The notes under the pieces: model-generated | What the model was told of the DNA's origin: nothing | Database searches by the model: none | The model's input: only the letters and a program-made list of their open reading frames with translations | Shown: positions 7,280 to 14,908 of the stretch, one piece after another | How the letters are laid out: each line of letters begins with the position of its first letter | Numbering within the stretch: position 1 is the stretch's first letter | Assembly (NCBI GenBank): GCA_016791105.1 | Contig: JAEUNM010000088.1 | Coordinates: 1-64,000, forward strand | Direction of reading: 5' to 3' | From: Rhodocyclaceae bacterium | GTDB lineage: Bacteria; Pseudomonadota; Gammaproteobacteria; Burkholderiales; Rhodocyclaceae | DNA length: 64,000 nt | Made by a program: the position numbers and the translations under genes

Positions 7280-8233
7280 ATGCAGACCATAAAAATATTC
7301 CTCGCCTCGTCGGCCGAACTGGCGCCCGAGCGCCTGCGTTTCGAACAATACATAGGGCGCAAGAACAAGGACATGCACGCGCGCGGCGTGTTTTTCGAGC
7401 TTTTGCAATGGGAAGATTTTCTCGACGCGATGTCGCACACCCGGCTGCAAGACGAATATGACCGCGCGATCCGCGGCTGCGACCTGTTCGTCATGCTGTT
7501 CTGGACCAAGGTCGGCAAATACACGGAAGAGGAATTCGACACCGCCTTCCGGCAGTTCAAATCCACCGACAAGCCCTTCATTTTTACTTACTACAAGGAC
7601 CTTCCCGCGGCCGGCGACGGTAGTGCGGCCGCTGCCGCCAGCTTGCAGGCGTTTCAGGCCAGACTGGCGGCCTTGGGTCACTTTCAGACCCGCTTCAAGG
7701 AGGCCGCCGATTTGCTGCTGCATTTCGACGCCCAGCTCGACAAGCTCGCTGCGCGCGGCTTTATCGAATTTTCCCCCGGACCCGGGGCGATACTGCCCGG
7801 CGTGCAGATGGCGGCGAACGCCATGCTTGCGCAGGGAACCGGGGCTCAGGTGCAGCGCATCGATACCGGCGGCGGCGCCTATATCGGCGGCAATGTGACG
7901 GTAAGTGGCAATTTCGCCGGCCGCGACCAAACCAATTACACCTCCGCCATGCCCGATATTGCGGCGCTGTTTGCGGGATTAATGCAAGTCATCGAAGCCC
8001 ATGCCGGCGCCGAGCGGCGCGCCGCCGCACTGGCCCAGGTGGAACAACTAAGGACGGAAGTTGCCAAGGGCAAAAGCGCGGACGACGGCCGGCTCGCGCG
8101 CATCCTGGATGGTCTGGCCGGCATGGTGCCGGCCGCCGTGTCGGCACTGGCCGGCATGTTTGCAACGCCGGTGCTGAGCGGCCTCGCCGGCCCGGTTACA
8201 CGTTTCGTGCTGGACAAGTTTCGGACGGACTGA
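7280..8233 (+). CDS. TIR/DUF4062-like putative effector sharing the Gly-rich motif
   Basis: 317 residues. Residues 3-105 look like a Rossmann-type TIR/DUF4062 domain: IKIFLASSAEL at the first strand, LQWEDFLD, then YDRAIRGCDLFVMLF and the acidic helix YTEEEFDTAF, ending in a strand FIFTYY. A Glu at this position is where TIR-like and deoxyribosyltransferase-like enzymes keep their catalytic Glu. A helical linker (115-160) follows. Residues 195-220 repeat the glycine motif of the upstream NB-ARC protein (DTGGGAYIGGNV, FAGRDQTNY). The tail has a charged helix (225-262) and a Gly/Ala hydrophobic segment (278-310). The ATG at 7280 has AAAGGAAG nine bases upstream. It probably forms an operon with the NB-ARC gene. 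The likely role is the effector or partner switched by that ATPase; enzymatic activity is unproven. Confidence 0.8.
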   Translation: MQTIKIFLASSAELAPERLRFEQYIGRKNKDMHARGVFFELLQWEDFLDAMSHTRLQDEYDRAIRGCDLFVMLFWTKVGKYTEEEFDTAFRQFKSTDKPFIFTYYKDLPAAGDGSAAAAASLQAFQARLAALGHFQTRFKEAADLLLHFDAQLDKLAARGFIEFSPGPGAILPGVQMAANAMLAQGTGAQVQRIDTGGGAYIGGNVTVSGNFAGRDQTNYTSAMPDIAALFAGLMQVIEAHAGAERRAAALAQVEQLRTEVAKGKSADDGRLARILDGLAGMVPAAVSALAGMFATPVLSGLAGPVTRFVLDKFRTD

Positions 8234-8528
8234 AGTAAAGCGTTGCCGTCGGCACGGCGCCGGGTGTCCTCCGGCAAATTTCCCTAGTCAAACATCCGCG
8301 CACCACGCGTGGCGGTCGCGTTCCTCGCGATGGCCTGCGCTGCAGGCCGTAGGGGGCGCAATGCCGCGGACGATAACCCGGCGTCTCCACAAAACCTGCT
8401 TGCTGCCCGTCCTGCACCCGGACCGATTGCTGATGCGCGCGTGACAATTGCGTGAACTTCAGCCTGCACACTTCCGCACATCGAATGCGGGAACTGTCGC
8501 CGCTAACGAACTGGATCGGGAGAACGTC

Positions 8529-8861
8529 ATGGGCCGGCTACTGGATTGCACCATGCTGTGGGCGGAAAACATTTGCTATGCGGGCAGCGGCGCCCGCAGC
8601 GAAGAAAACCGCGCGTCCGGCTTTCGCCCAGCCTTTTGCGACAGCGCAACCGGCGTGGTGTACGCATCCTGCTTCGCGGACGGAAGGCCAGCGCCCTTCC
8701 ACCTGCTGGACGGCTTGCCGGATGAACTGGTGGTGGCACGCGCGCCCGGCGGTCGGGTCTGTGCCGTCAAGCCGTCGGTGGTATCCGGGTTCGTGCGCGA
8801 GCGGCGCTTCTTTACGCGTGACCAGGCGGCTGCCTGGATGAGCGAACCGGCGCTGCATTGA
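8529..8861 (+). CDS. Small conserved-looking hypothetical protein
   Basis: 110 residues from the ATG at 8529, which follows GGGAGAA. Not a family I can name. The second half is compact and reads like a folded domain: residues FADGRPAPFHLLDGLPDELV, then VCAVKPSVVSGFVRERRFFTRDQAAAWM. There is no signal peptide or membrane segment. The frame continues upstream to 8448 but without a better start. The 295-base gap before it (8234-8528) contains only short GC-rich hairpins, so it probably has its own promoter. Confidence 0.55.
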   Translation: MGRLLDCTMLWAENICYAGSGARSEENRASGFRPAFCDSATGVVYASCFADGRPAPFHLLDGLPDELVVARAPGGRVCAVKPSVVSGFVRERRFFTRDQAAAWMSEPALH

Positions 8862-8923
8862 TTCAGTCCGCGCAGGCCGAACCGCCCGCGCGGAGCGCAC
8901 GGCCGCGTTTTAATGCGGCCTTG

Positions 8924-9937
8924 TCAGAGGGCGCGCCAGGCCGCCAATAGTTCCGCCTGCAGTTCGGCCGCGCGCTCGCCATAGCGCGGTGAATAGTGAA
9001 ACGGCACCACTGTGCCGGCGCCCAGTCTTGCCGCGATGCTTCCGGCCTGATGGGCGGTAAGGTGGTGTTTGCGGGCGGCGTGGGCGGCATCGACCTCAAG
9101 GAAAACGCATTCGATGTACAGCCGGTCCACGCCGGCCAGCAATTGTTCCAGATGGCGCAGATTAGGCTCGGTGTAACGGATGTCGGTGACGTAGCCGATG
9201 CGGCGGCCGGGCGCGAGGTCCAATACCACGTCGCGTAATTCATGCAGGCTGCGGGTTTGCGCGTGCTGCCCGGCGCGGTCGCGCCACGCCACGGTTATGG
9301 GCGTCGTGCCGGGAGCGCCGCGCAGCACGGCGTGTTTCAACTGCGTGAGCCAGGCGCCCGTGCCCAGCCCCAACTGAGCGATGCGCTCCTTGGCGATGCG
9401 CACTCGCGCGCGTTCTTCCAGCGCGAAGGCGAGGCAATCCGTGCCGTGGTCCAGGCTGCGGGCGCGCACGCGGAAACTATGTTCTTCGTGCAGGACGTCG
9501 CCTCGGGTTTGCGCCGGCATGGGTGCGGGCTGCCGTTCAAATCCACCGCGGCTGGAAAACAATGCACGCCGTATTGCGCCGTCGGCGGCACGTTCGCGTA
9601 CGTCCAGCACCAGTTCCACGGCATAGTGCTGCACCACGTTCCAGACGTAGGCACGCAATTTGTGCTCTACCCGGTCGACCATGCCGGGGCCGCCGTACAG
9701 AACGATGCAATCCTTGCGGCCCAGTACCACGCGCAGCAAATGATCCAGCCCGGAGAAGTGGTCCATATGGGCGTGGCTCACGAACACGTGCGAAATGCGC
9801 ATGAGCTTTTTCGGCGGCAGGCGGGATATGTCGCCAATGTCGAACAACAGCGCGCGCCGCTCGTCGAAAAAATCGACGTATAGACCCGGGTCGCCGAAGG
9901 CGTCGTTCACCAGGCGCGCTTCGAACAGATCGCGCAT
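8924..9937 (-). CDS. Metallo-beta-lactamase fold protein, RNase Z-like
   Basis: 337 residues from the ATG at 9937 (TTG at 9949 is an alternative). It carries the zinc-binding motif SHAHMDH at residues 54-60, plus later metal-ligand candidates in SLDHGTDCLAF, GYVTDIRYT and HLTAHQAG, in the order expected for the RNase Z/ElaC branch of the MBL fold. RNase Z enzymes trim the 3' ends of tRNA precursors. This protein is longer than typical bacterial RNase Z at its centre and may act on another substrate, so no gene symbol is assigned. It is followed on the same strand's upstream side by phhB, with 38 bases between them. Confidence 0.75.
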   Translation of the reverse strand: MRDLFEARLVNDAFGDPGLYVDFFDERRALLFDIGDISRLPPKKLMRISHVFVSHAHMDHFSGLDHLLRVVLGRKDCIVLYGGPGMVDRVEHKLRAYVWNVVQHYAVELVLDVRERAADGAIRRALFSSRGGFERQPAPMPAQTRGDVLHEEHSFRVRARSLDHGTDCLAFALEERARVRIAKERIAQLGLGTGAWLTQLKHAVLRGAPGTTPITVAWRDRAGQHAQTRSLHELRDVVLDLAPGRRIGYVTDIRYTEPNLRHLEQLLAGVDRLYIECVFLEVDAAHAARKHHLTAHQAGSIAARLGAGTVVPFHYSPRYGERAAELQAELLAAWRAL

Positions 9938-9975
9938 CGGGGCGGGCAACGCGGAGGTGCGCCGGCCGGTGCCAA

Positions 9976-10335
9976 CTAAGGCGCCGCGGCGAGATTGCCT
10001 GCCGCGGCCAGCGCGTCGATTTTTGCAGCCAGGATGAAATCGTTTTCGTGCAGGCCGCGGATTTTTTTGGTCATGAGCGATACCGTGACATAGCCCCAGC
10101 CGAAATGGATGTCCGGATGGTGGCCTTCGCTTTCGCTCAATTCGCCGATCTGTTGCACGAGTGCCAGAGCGGCGCGGAAATCCTGCAGGCGAAAAGTGCG
10201 CTCGATGCGCTTCGCTTCATCGCGCAAGGCCCACTGCGGCGCCTGCGCGCGGTAGGTTTCGGCGGCGTCGGAACTGAGCGGCGGAATGCCACCGCGGCAA
10301 GGCGTACAGGTTTTGCTGCAGAGCATTTCGGCCAT
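9976..10335 (-). CDS. phhB: Pterin-4a-carbinolamine dehydratase
   Basis: 119 residues. The enzyme dehydrates 4a-hydroxytetrahydropterin, recycling the cofactor of aromatic amino acid hydroxylases. The family core is plain: FRLQDFRAALALV, then the catalytic-site block EGHHPDIHFGWGYVTV and a helix with GLHENDFILAAKID. The ATG at 10335 is preceded by GAGGAGT at ideal spacing, which rules out the longer upstream frame. An N-terminal CSKTCTPCRGG segment (three Cys) is often found in betaproteobacterial PhhB. It is co-directional with the RNase Z-like gene. No phenylalanine hydroxylase is seen nearby. Confidence 0.92.
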   Translation of the reverse strand: MAEMLCSKTCTPCRGGIPPLSSDAAETYRAQAPQWALRDEAKRIERTFRLQDFRAALALVQQIGELSESEGHHPDIHFGWGYVTVSLMTKKIRGLHENDFILAAKIDALAAAGNLAAAP

Positions 10336-10462
10336 GATGCAGACTCCTCGTGACGATCGCATTGCCGGGACATGCGGTGTGCGCAACCGGCAGGATGCGC
10401 CGCGCACTGGTTTAATGCAAGGCCAGCGCAGGCTTGCTGGTGGCGCGGCGCAAACGCCCTGG

Positions 10463-11398
10463 CTAGGGTTGCTGGGATGGCGCAGGAACTTCGTCCGGCC
10501 CAGCGGCCGGTAAGGTGGCGGCGGCCGCGCCAGCCAGCATCGCCTGGCGTGTGGCCGGTGTTTCCAGGCTGATGCGGCCCAAACTGCCGTCGCGATAGTC
10601 GGTCAGCATGATGAGCGCGGCTTTTTCCAGGTCGAGCCCGCCGCCGCCCTTGCGCAATGAGCCGCGCCGCTGTGCCACCGCGGTAAGTACCGCGTGCGCG
10701 TCGGTCGTGCCGGCGGCGATGCCGTAGCGCGCCGCCAATAGCGGCGGATAGCGTTCCAGCAACACCGCGGCCAGGAATAGCGCCACTTCTTCGTCGATCA
10801 CGGCATTGCGGCCTATGGCATGGCTTGCTGCCAGCATGAAGCCATCGCTGTCGTGTTCGATGCGCGGCCACATCAGGCCAGGCGTGTCGGTAAGCGTCAT
10901 GCGGCTGCCCAGGTCCAGCGTTTGCTGCGATTTGGTGACCGCCGGTTCGTCGCCCACAGCGGCCACGCGGCGCTTGAGCAGCGCGTTCATGAGCGTGGAT
11001 TTGCCGCAGTTCGGGATGCCCATGATGATCATGCGCAAGGGCTTGGTGTTGTCGTCGCGGTGCGGCGCGAGGGCCTGGCAGAGGTTCGCGATTTTTGCCA
11101 CGTCGGCGGGTTTTTTTGCAGACAGCGCGGTTGCAGAAAATGCCGGGCCACCCTTGCGCTGGGCGCGATAGTAGGCCAGCCAGGAAGCGGTGACGGCCGG
11201 GTCGGCCAGGTCGGCTTTGTTCAGAATTTTCAGGCAGGGACGCTGGCGCGCCAGGCGCAGGGATTGGATGAGCGGATTGCTGCTGGCTTCGGGCAGGCGC
11301 GCGTCGACGATTTCGATTACCACGTCGCAGCGCTCCAGCGTTTCCGCGGCCTTTTTTTGCGCCGCGTGCATGTGGCCGGGGAACCACTGAATCGCCAT
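10463..11398 (-). CDS. ylqF: YlqF/RbgA-family ribosome biogenesis GTPase
   Basis: 311-residue circularly permuted GTPase. The G4 motif NKAD (60-63) precedes G1 GIPNCGKST (127-135) and G3 DTPG (171-174), the hallmark order of the YlqF/RbgA/YjeQ group. These proteins act in late assembly of the large ribosomal subunit. It starts FPGHMHAAQKKA, as family members do. The last 20 or so residues are Ala/Pro-rich and poorly conserved-looking. It follows the S4-domain gene by only two bases between stop and start, so the two are cotranscribed; both fit RNA/ribosome functions. Confidence 0.9.
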   Translation of the reverse strand: MAIQWFPGHMHAAQKKAAETLERCDVVIEIVDARLPEASSNPLIQSLRLARQRPCLKILNKADLADPAVTASWLAYYRAQRKGGPAFSATALSAKKPADVAKIANLCQALAPHRDDNTKPLRMIIMGIPNCGKSTLMNALLKRRVAAVGDEPAVTKSQQTLDLGSRMTLTDTPGLMWPRIEHDSDGFMLAASHAIGRNAVIDEEVALFLAAVLLERYPPLLAARYGIAAGTTDAHAVLTAVAQRRGSLRKGGGGLDLEKAALIMLTDYRDGSLGRISLETPATRQAMLAGAAAATLPAAGPDEVPAPSQQP

Positions 11399-11400
11399 GT

Positions 11401-11619
11401 TCAGCCGGCCTCGACGATGATTAATACCTCACCGCAGGTGACGCGCTGGCCGGCACGAATTTTTGCCGTTTTGCGGCTTTCCGGCAGGCGGTCGACACTG
11501 ACGAGGCCTTGGGCGACCAGTTGTTTGCCCTGACCGCCACTCGGTGCGAGGCCGGCGAGCTTGAGCAGGTTGCATAGTTCGATGTATTCGCCGGCCAGGG
11601 CGAAACGTATGGTTTGCAT
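11401..11619 (-). CDS. YbcJ-like S4-domain RNA-binding protein
   Basis: 72 residues forming a stand-alone S4 RNA-binding domain: YIELCNLLKLAGLAPSGGQGK, then VSVDRLPESRKTAKIRAGQRV. Such YbcJ-like proteins are believed to bind structured RNA, possibly in ribosome assembly. The ATG is at 11619. It is the first gene of a two-gene unit with the YlqF-type GTPase downstream. Confidence 0.85.
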   Translation of the reverse strand: MQTIRFALAGEYIELCNLLKLAGLAPSGGQGKQLVAQGLVSVDRLPESRKTAKIRAGQRVTCGEVLIIVEAG

Positions 11620-11832
11620 GAGGTGTCGGGGTTATGCCGTGTGGTTTTCTGTTTGCGGCGCAGCGGACCTGCGCCCAGCCCGCGCTCACGCGCGAAAACC
11701 GGCTGCGTGGGCCGCAAATTTGCGAATTGCCGTAGCGCCTGTTAATCGGGTGTTGACTGTAACGGAGCCCATCCAAGCCGGACCAAGGCCGGCACTATGG
11801 GTTGACCTTGCGGGCAAGCGTGACGGGGCGGG

Positions 11833-12069
11833 TCAGGAAGGGCGGGTGACTTCGCCGTCGCCGTCGTCGTCGTCCGAGTCGGAATCGGCGGCCGATTCGT
11901 AATCGGCGTCCAAATCCTCGTCACATGCCGTATCGGCAGCTTGTCTGGCCCGCGCCAGCGCAACGATTTGTTCGAGCAGGCCCGGTGGATTGGGTATTTG
12001 CTCGTTGTTGCGCAAATTGCGGCGGCTGTGCTGAAAACCATCCAGTTTGCGACCTTCGCGCTGAGTCAT
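11833..12069 (-). CDS. Small acidic hypothetical protein
   Basis: 78 residues from the ATG at 12069, preceded by AGGAG at good spacing. The N-terminal half is basic and polar (REGRKLDGFQHSRRNLRNNEQ), with a short amphipathic helix (LLEQIVALARARQ). The C-terminal half is strongly acidic with a run of Asp/Ser (residues about 53-74). It has no membrane segment. Not recognised as a named family. The charge split suggests a nucleic-acid- or protein-binding accessory factor, but that is speculation. The good ribosome binding site is the main reason to believe it. Confidence 0.5.
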   Translation of the reverse strand: MTQREGRKLDGFQHSRRNLRNNEQIPNPPGLLEQIVALARARQAADTACDEDLDADYESAADSDSDDDDGDGEVTRPS

Positions 12070-12388
12070 GTCTGCGCTCCTGCAAGCTAGAAAAAGCCGA
12101 ACCCGGTGGGCCGGACCCACTGCCGATGTGACTGTAGAGCAAATTGCAAATTCCTGCCGACGCTACGCAACGATACACCGTTTTGCGGCATGCCCGGCTA
12201 CGAGCGGCGACGAGCCCAAGCCGGGCCGGGTCCGTGCATGCCATGTGTGACCGACGCCACGACCGCGTACAGGATTCCCTCCAGTAACGGGCAAAAACCG
12301 CCGATACATAAGTCAACCCATTGTCATGGCGCCGGGTGCACCCCGCAGTCCGCCGCCGTTACCAACCCGACTCGCGCACTGGAATCCC
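12070..12388. other. Divergent intergenic region, nothing further recognised
   Basis: 319 bases between the acidic small protein and the GGDEF-EAL gene. I see no consensus promoter, hairpin with T-tract or RNA gene here. It must hold the promoters of both flanking genes. Confidence 0.4.
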
Positions 12389-14830
12389 ATGCAACATCTT
12401 ACGCCGTTCGATCCGAACGCGGCGGCCGCCAACGATGCGGCATCGCCCGCCTCGCGGCCGCCGTGGTCGCGTGTCAGTTTGACGGCGCGGCTTGCGCTGG
12501 CCGGCAGCCTCATGCTGCTGGTGGTGCTGGCGGCCGTGCTGGCTTCGCAGATCAGCCGCGATCTGCGTGCCGCGCGTGCAGCGTTTGTGCAACAGACCGA
12601 GTGGCGTGCGCGCATGGCCTTGGCAGACATTGCCGATCAGGCCGTGCTGGGCGATGCGGCGGCCATCCGCCGCCGGCTGGAGCGCCACGCCGACACGGCA
12701 GGTGTGCAGACGCTTCGCTTTGTTGCTGCCGACGGCCAGGTGGTCGCCAATTTCCGCCCCGCGCTTGCCGCGCCCGTACCGCCCTGGTTCGCGCGCCTGA
12801 CCGGGCTGGAGCCCCGCGCCCTGAGCGTGCCGGTTGCCATTGCCGGCCATCGATATGGCGAATTGAGCCTGCAGGTGTTGCCGGCCGAAGCAATGGCGCG
12901 CATCTGGGCGCGCTGTGTTGAAGCCGTGGAACTGTGCCTGCTCGCTACCGGGCTCATGCTGGCACTGCTCATTACGGTGACGGAAGCCGGGCTTGCGCCG
13001 CTGCGCCGGCTGGTGGACGCCGCGCACCGGCTGGGCGAGGGCGAGCACGATTTGCGCGTCGAACCGAGCGGCCCGCGCGAATTCGGTGAGGTGGCGGTCA
13101 GCTTCAATCGCATGGCCGACCGGCTGGATGCCAAGGTGCAGGCACTGCGCGAGGGCGACCGCGAGCGCCGCACCCTGGCCGCCATCGTGGAACATTCGCG
13201 TGACGCCATATTCACGAAAGATTTGGATGGGCGCATTACGAGCTGGAATTCGGCTGCCGCGCAAATGTTCGGCTACAGCGCCGAGCAGGTGCTGGGTAAT
13301 CCTGTCGCCATGCTGGATCCGCAGCCTGCCAGCGTGGATATGGAGGCGCTAGGCGAGCGCATCCGCTCCCAGCGTACCCTGGGTTTTGAAGCCGAACGGC
13401 GGCGGGCGGACGGTACCGTGATCGAGGTGGCCATCAGCGTGTCGCCGCAATATGACGACCAGAGCCGCCATATCGGCGAAATATCCATCGTGCGCGACAT
13501 AACGGAAGAGCGGCGGCAGTCGCGCCAGCTCGACTGGCAGTCCTGCCACGATACCCTGACCGGCTTGCTCAATCGCGCCGAATTCGAGCGCCGCATCGAT
13601 ACTTTGCTGGCTCAGCGGACCGTCGCTTCGCACGCGTTGTTGCTGTTCGATCTGGATAGTTTCAAGGTCGCCAACGATAGCTGCGGGCGCGCGGCCGGCG
13701 ATGACATGCTGCGCAAGGTGGCGCGGCTGGCACTCGAAGCGGTCGGCACCGATGGCTTTGCGGCGCGTTTTTACGGCGACGAATTCGGGCTTTGTCTGGA
13801 GGATTGCGATTTGCGCGAAGCCGAACGCGCGGCCGCGGCACTGTGTGACCAATTGCGCGCGTTCCGCTTCACCTGGCAGGGAAAAAGCTTTGCCACGACC
13901 TCCAGCGTGGGCGTCAGCCTGGTAGGCGCCGGTACTTCCGCTGCGCAGGCCCTGGCGGAGGCGGACGCCGCCTGCCACGCGGCCAAACAGGCAGGGGGCG
14001 GGCGCGTGCGCGTCTGGCGCGCGGATGACGGCGAACTGGCGCAGCAAAAATCCGAAGTGTTGTGGGTATCGCGCATCCACGCCGCGATTGCCGAGCGGCG
14101 CTTCCGTCTCATGTGCCAGCCCATCGTCGCGTTGCGCGACAAGCTTTGCCAGCCCCACTATGAAGTGCTGCTGCGCATGGTGGACGAGCACGGCAAGGAG
14201 GTGGCGCCGTTCCAGTTCATCCCGTCGGCCGAGCGCTATGGGCTCATGCCGGCCATAGACCGCCTGGTGGTGGACATGACTTTCGAGTTTTTCGCGCGCC
14301 ACTGGGGCGGGCGCGAAGGCGAGGCGGCGCCGAACTTTTCCATCAACCTGTCGGGTGCGTCGATCACCGACGAGGATTTTCTGCATTACGTGGAGCAGTG
14401 CTTCAGTCGGCACGAGGTGCCTACCGCGAACATTTGTTTCGAGGTTACCGAAACCGCTGCAATCGCCCAGATCGAGCGCGCCGCGGCCGGCATCGCCCAC
14501 CTGCGCGGGCTGGGCTGCAAGTTTTCGCTGGACGATTTCGGCAGCGGCATGGCCTCCTTTGCCTACCTGAAATCGCTGCCGCTCGATTACTTGAAAATCG
14601 ACGGTGCGTTCGTCAAGGATATGGCCAGCAACCGGATCGATTTCGTGATGGTCGAAGCATTCAATCGCATAGGCAAGGAACTTGGCCTTGCCACCGTGGC
14701 CGAATTTGTCGATGGCGAAACCACCGCCGCATTGCTGCGCCGGCTCGGCGTCGATTACGCGCAAGGTTATGGCGTGGGGCGCCCGCTGCCCATGGAACAA
14801 CTGGTCGAGGAACGCGCCGCGGCGGCGTAA
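12389..14830 (+). CDS. Membrane PAS-GGDEF-EAL cyclic-di-GMP turnover protein
   Basis: 813 residues. There is a membrane helix at 34-53, a periplasmic region, a second helix around 177-200, HAMP (about 200-255), PAS (about 262-390), GGDEF (about 384-541) and EAL (about 565-805). The GGDEF signature is degenerate (YGDEF, 462-466) and there is no RxxD inhibitory site. The EAL domain keeps the family landmarks: YEVLLRM at 591 (EVL for EAL), NLSG, FEVTETA, LDDFGSG, LKIDG and YAQGYGVGRP. It probably degrades c-di-GMP, with the GGDEF part regulatory; weak cyclase activity cannot be excluded. The ATG at 12389 follows GGAA; an ATG at 12326 has no ribosome binding site. It may affect the pilus cluster and the PilZ-like protein elsewhere in the window. 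Confidence 0.88.
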   Translation: MQHLTPFDPNAAAANDAASPASRPPWSRVSLTARLALAGSLMLLVVLAAVLASQISRDLRAARAAFVQQTEWRARMALADIADQAVLGDAAAIRRRLERHADTAGVQTLRFVAADGQVVANFRPALAAPVPPWFARLTGLEPRALSVPVAIAGHRYGELSLQVLPAEAMARIWARCVEAVELCLLATGLMLALLITVTEAGLAPLRRLVDAAHRLGEGEHDLRVEPSGPREFGEVAVSFNRMADRLDAKVQALREGDRERRTLAAIVEHSRDAIFTKDLDGRITSWNSAAAQMFGYSAEQVLGNPVAMLDPQPASVDMEALGERIRSQRTLGFEAERRRADGTVIEVAISVSPQYDDQSRHIGEISIVRDITEERRQSRQLDWQSCHDTLTGLLNRAEFERRIDTLLAQRTVASHALLLFDLDSFKVANDSCGRAAGDDMLRKVARLALEAVGTDGFAARFYGDEFGLCLEDCDLREAERAAAALCDQLRAFRFTWQGKSFATTSSVGVSLVGAGTSAAQALAEADAACHAAKQAGGGRVRVWRADDGELAQQKSEVLWVSRIHAAIAERRFRLMCQPIVALRDKLCQPHYEVLLRMVDEHGKEVAPFQFIPSAERYGLMPAIDRLVVDMTFEFFARHWGGREGEAAPNFSINLSGASITDEDFLHYVEQCFSRHEVPTANICFEVTETAAIAQIERAAAGIAHLRGLGCKFSLDDFGSGMASFAYLKSLPLDYLKIDGAFVKDMASNRIDFVMVEAFNRIGKELGLATVAEFVDGETTAALLRRLGVDYAQGYGVGRPLPMEQLVEERAAAA

Positions 14831-14908
14831 GTTTTTGCGCCGCGCGCAACCCGCGGCAAGCTCTGGTACGCTTCATACTCCAAACTAAGTATGGTCTGAC
14901 CAGCAAGC

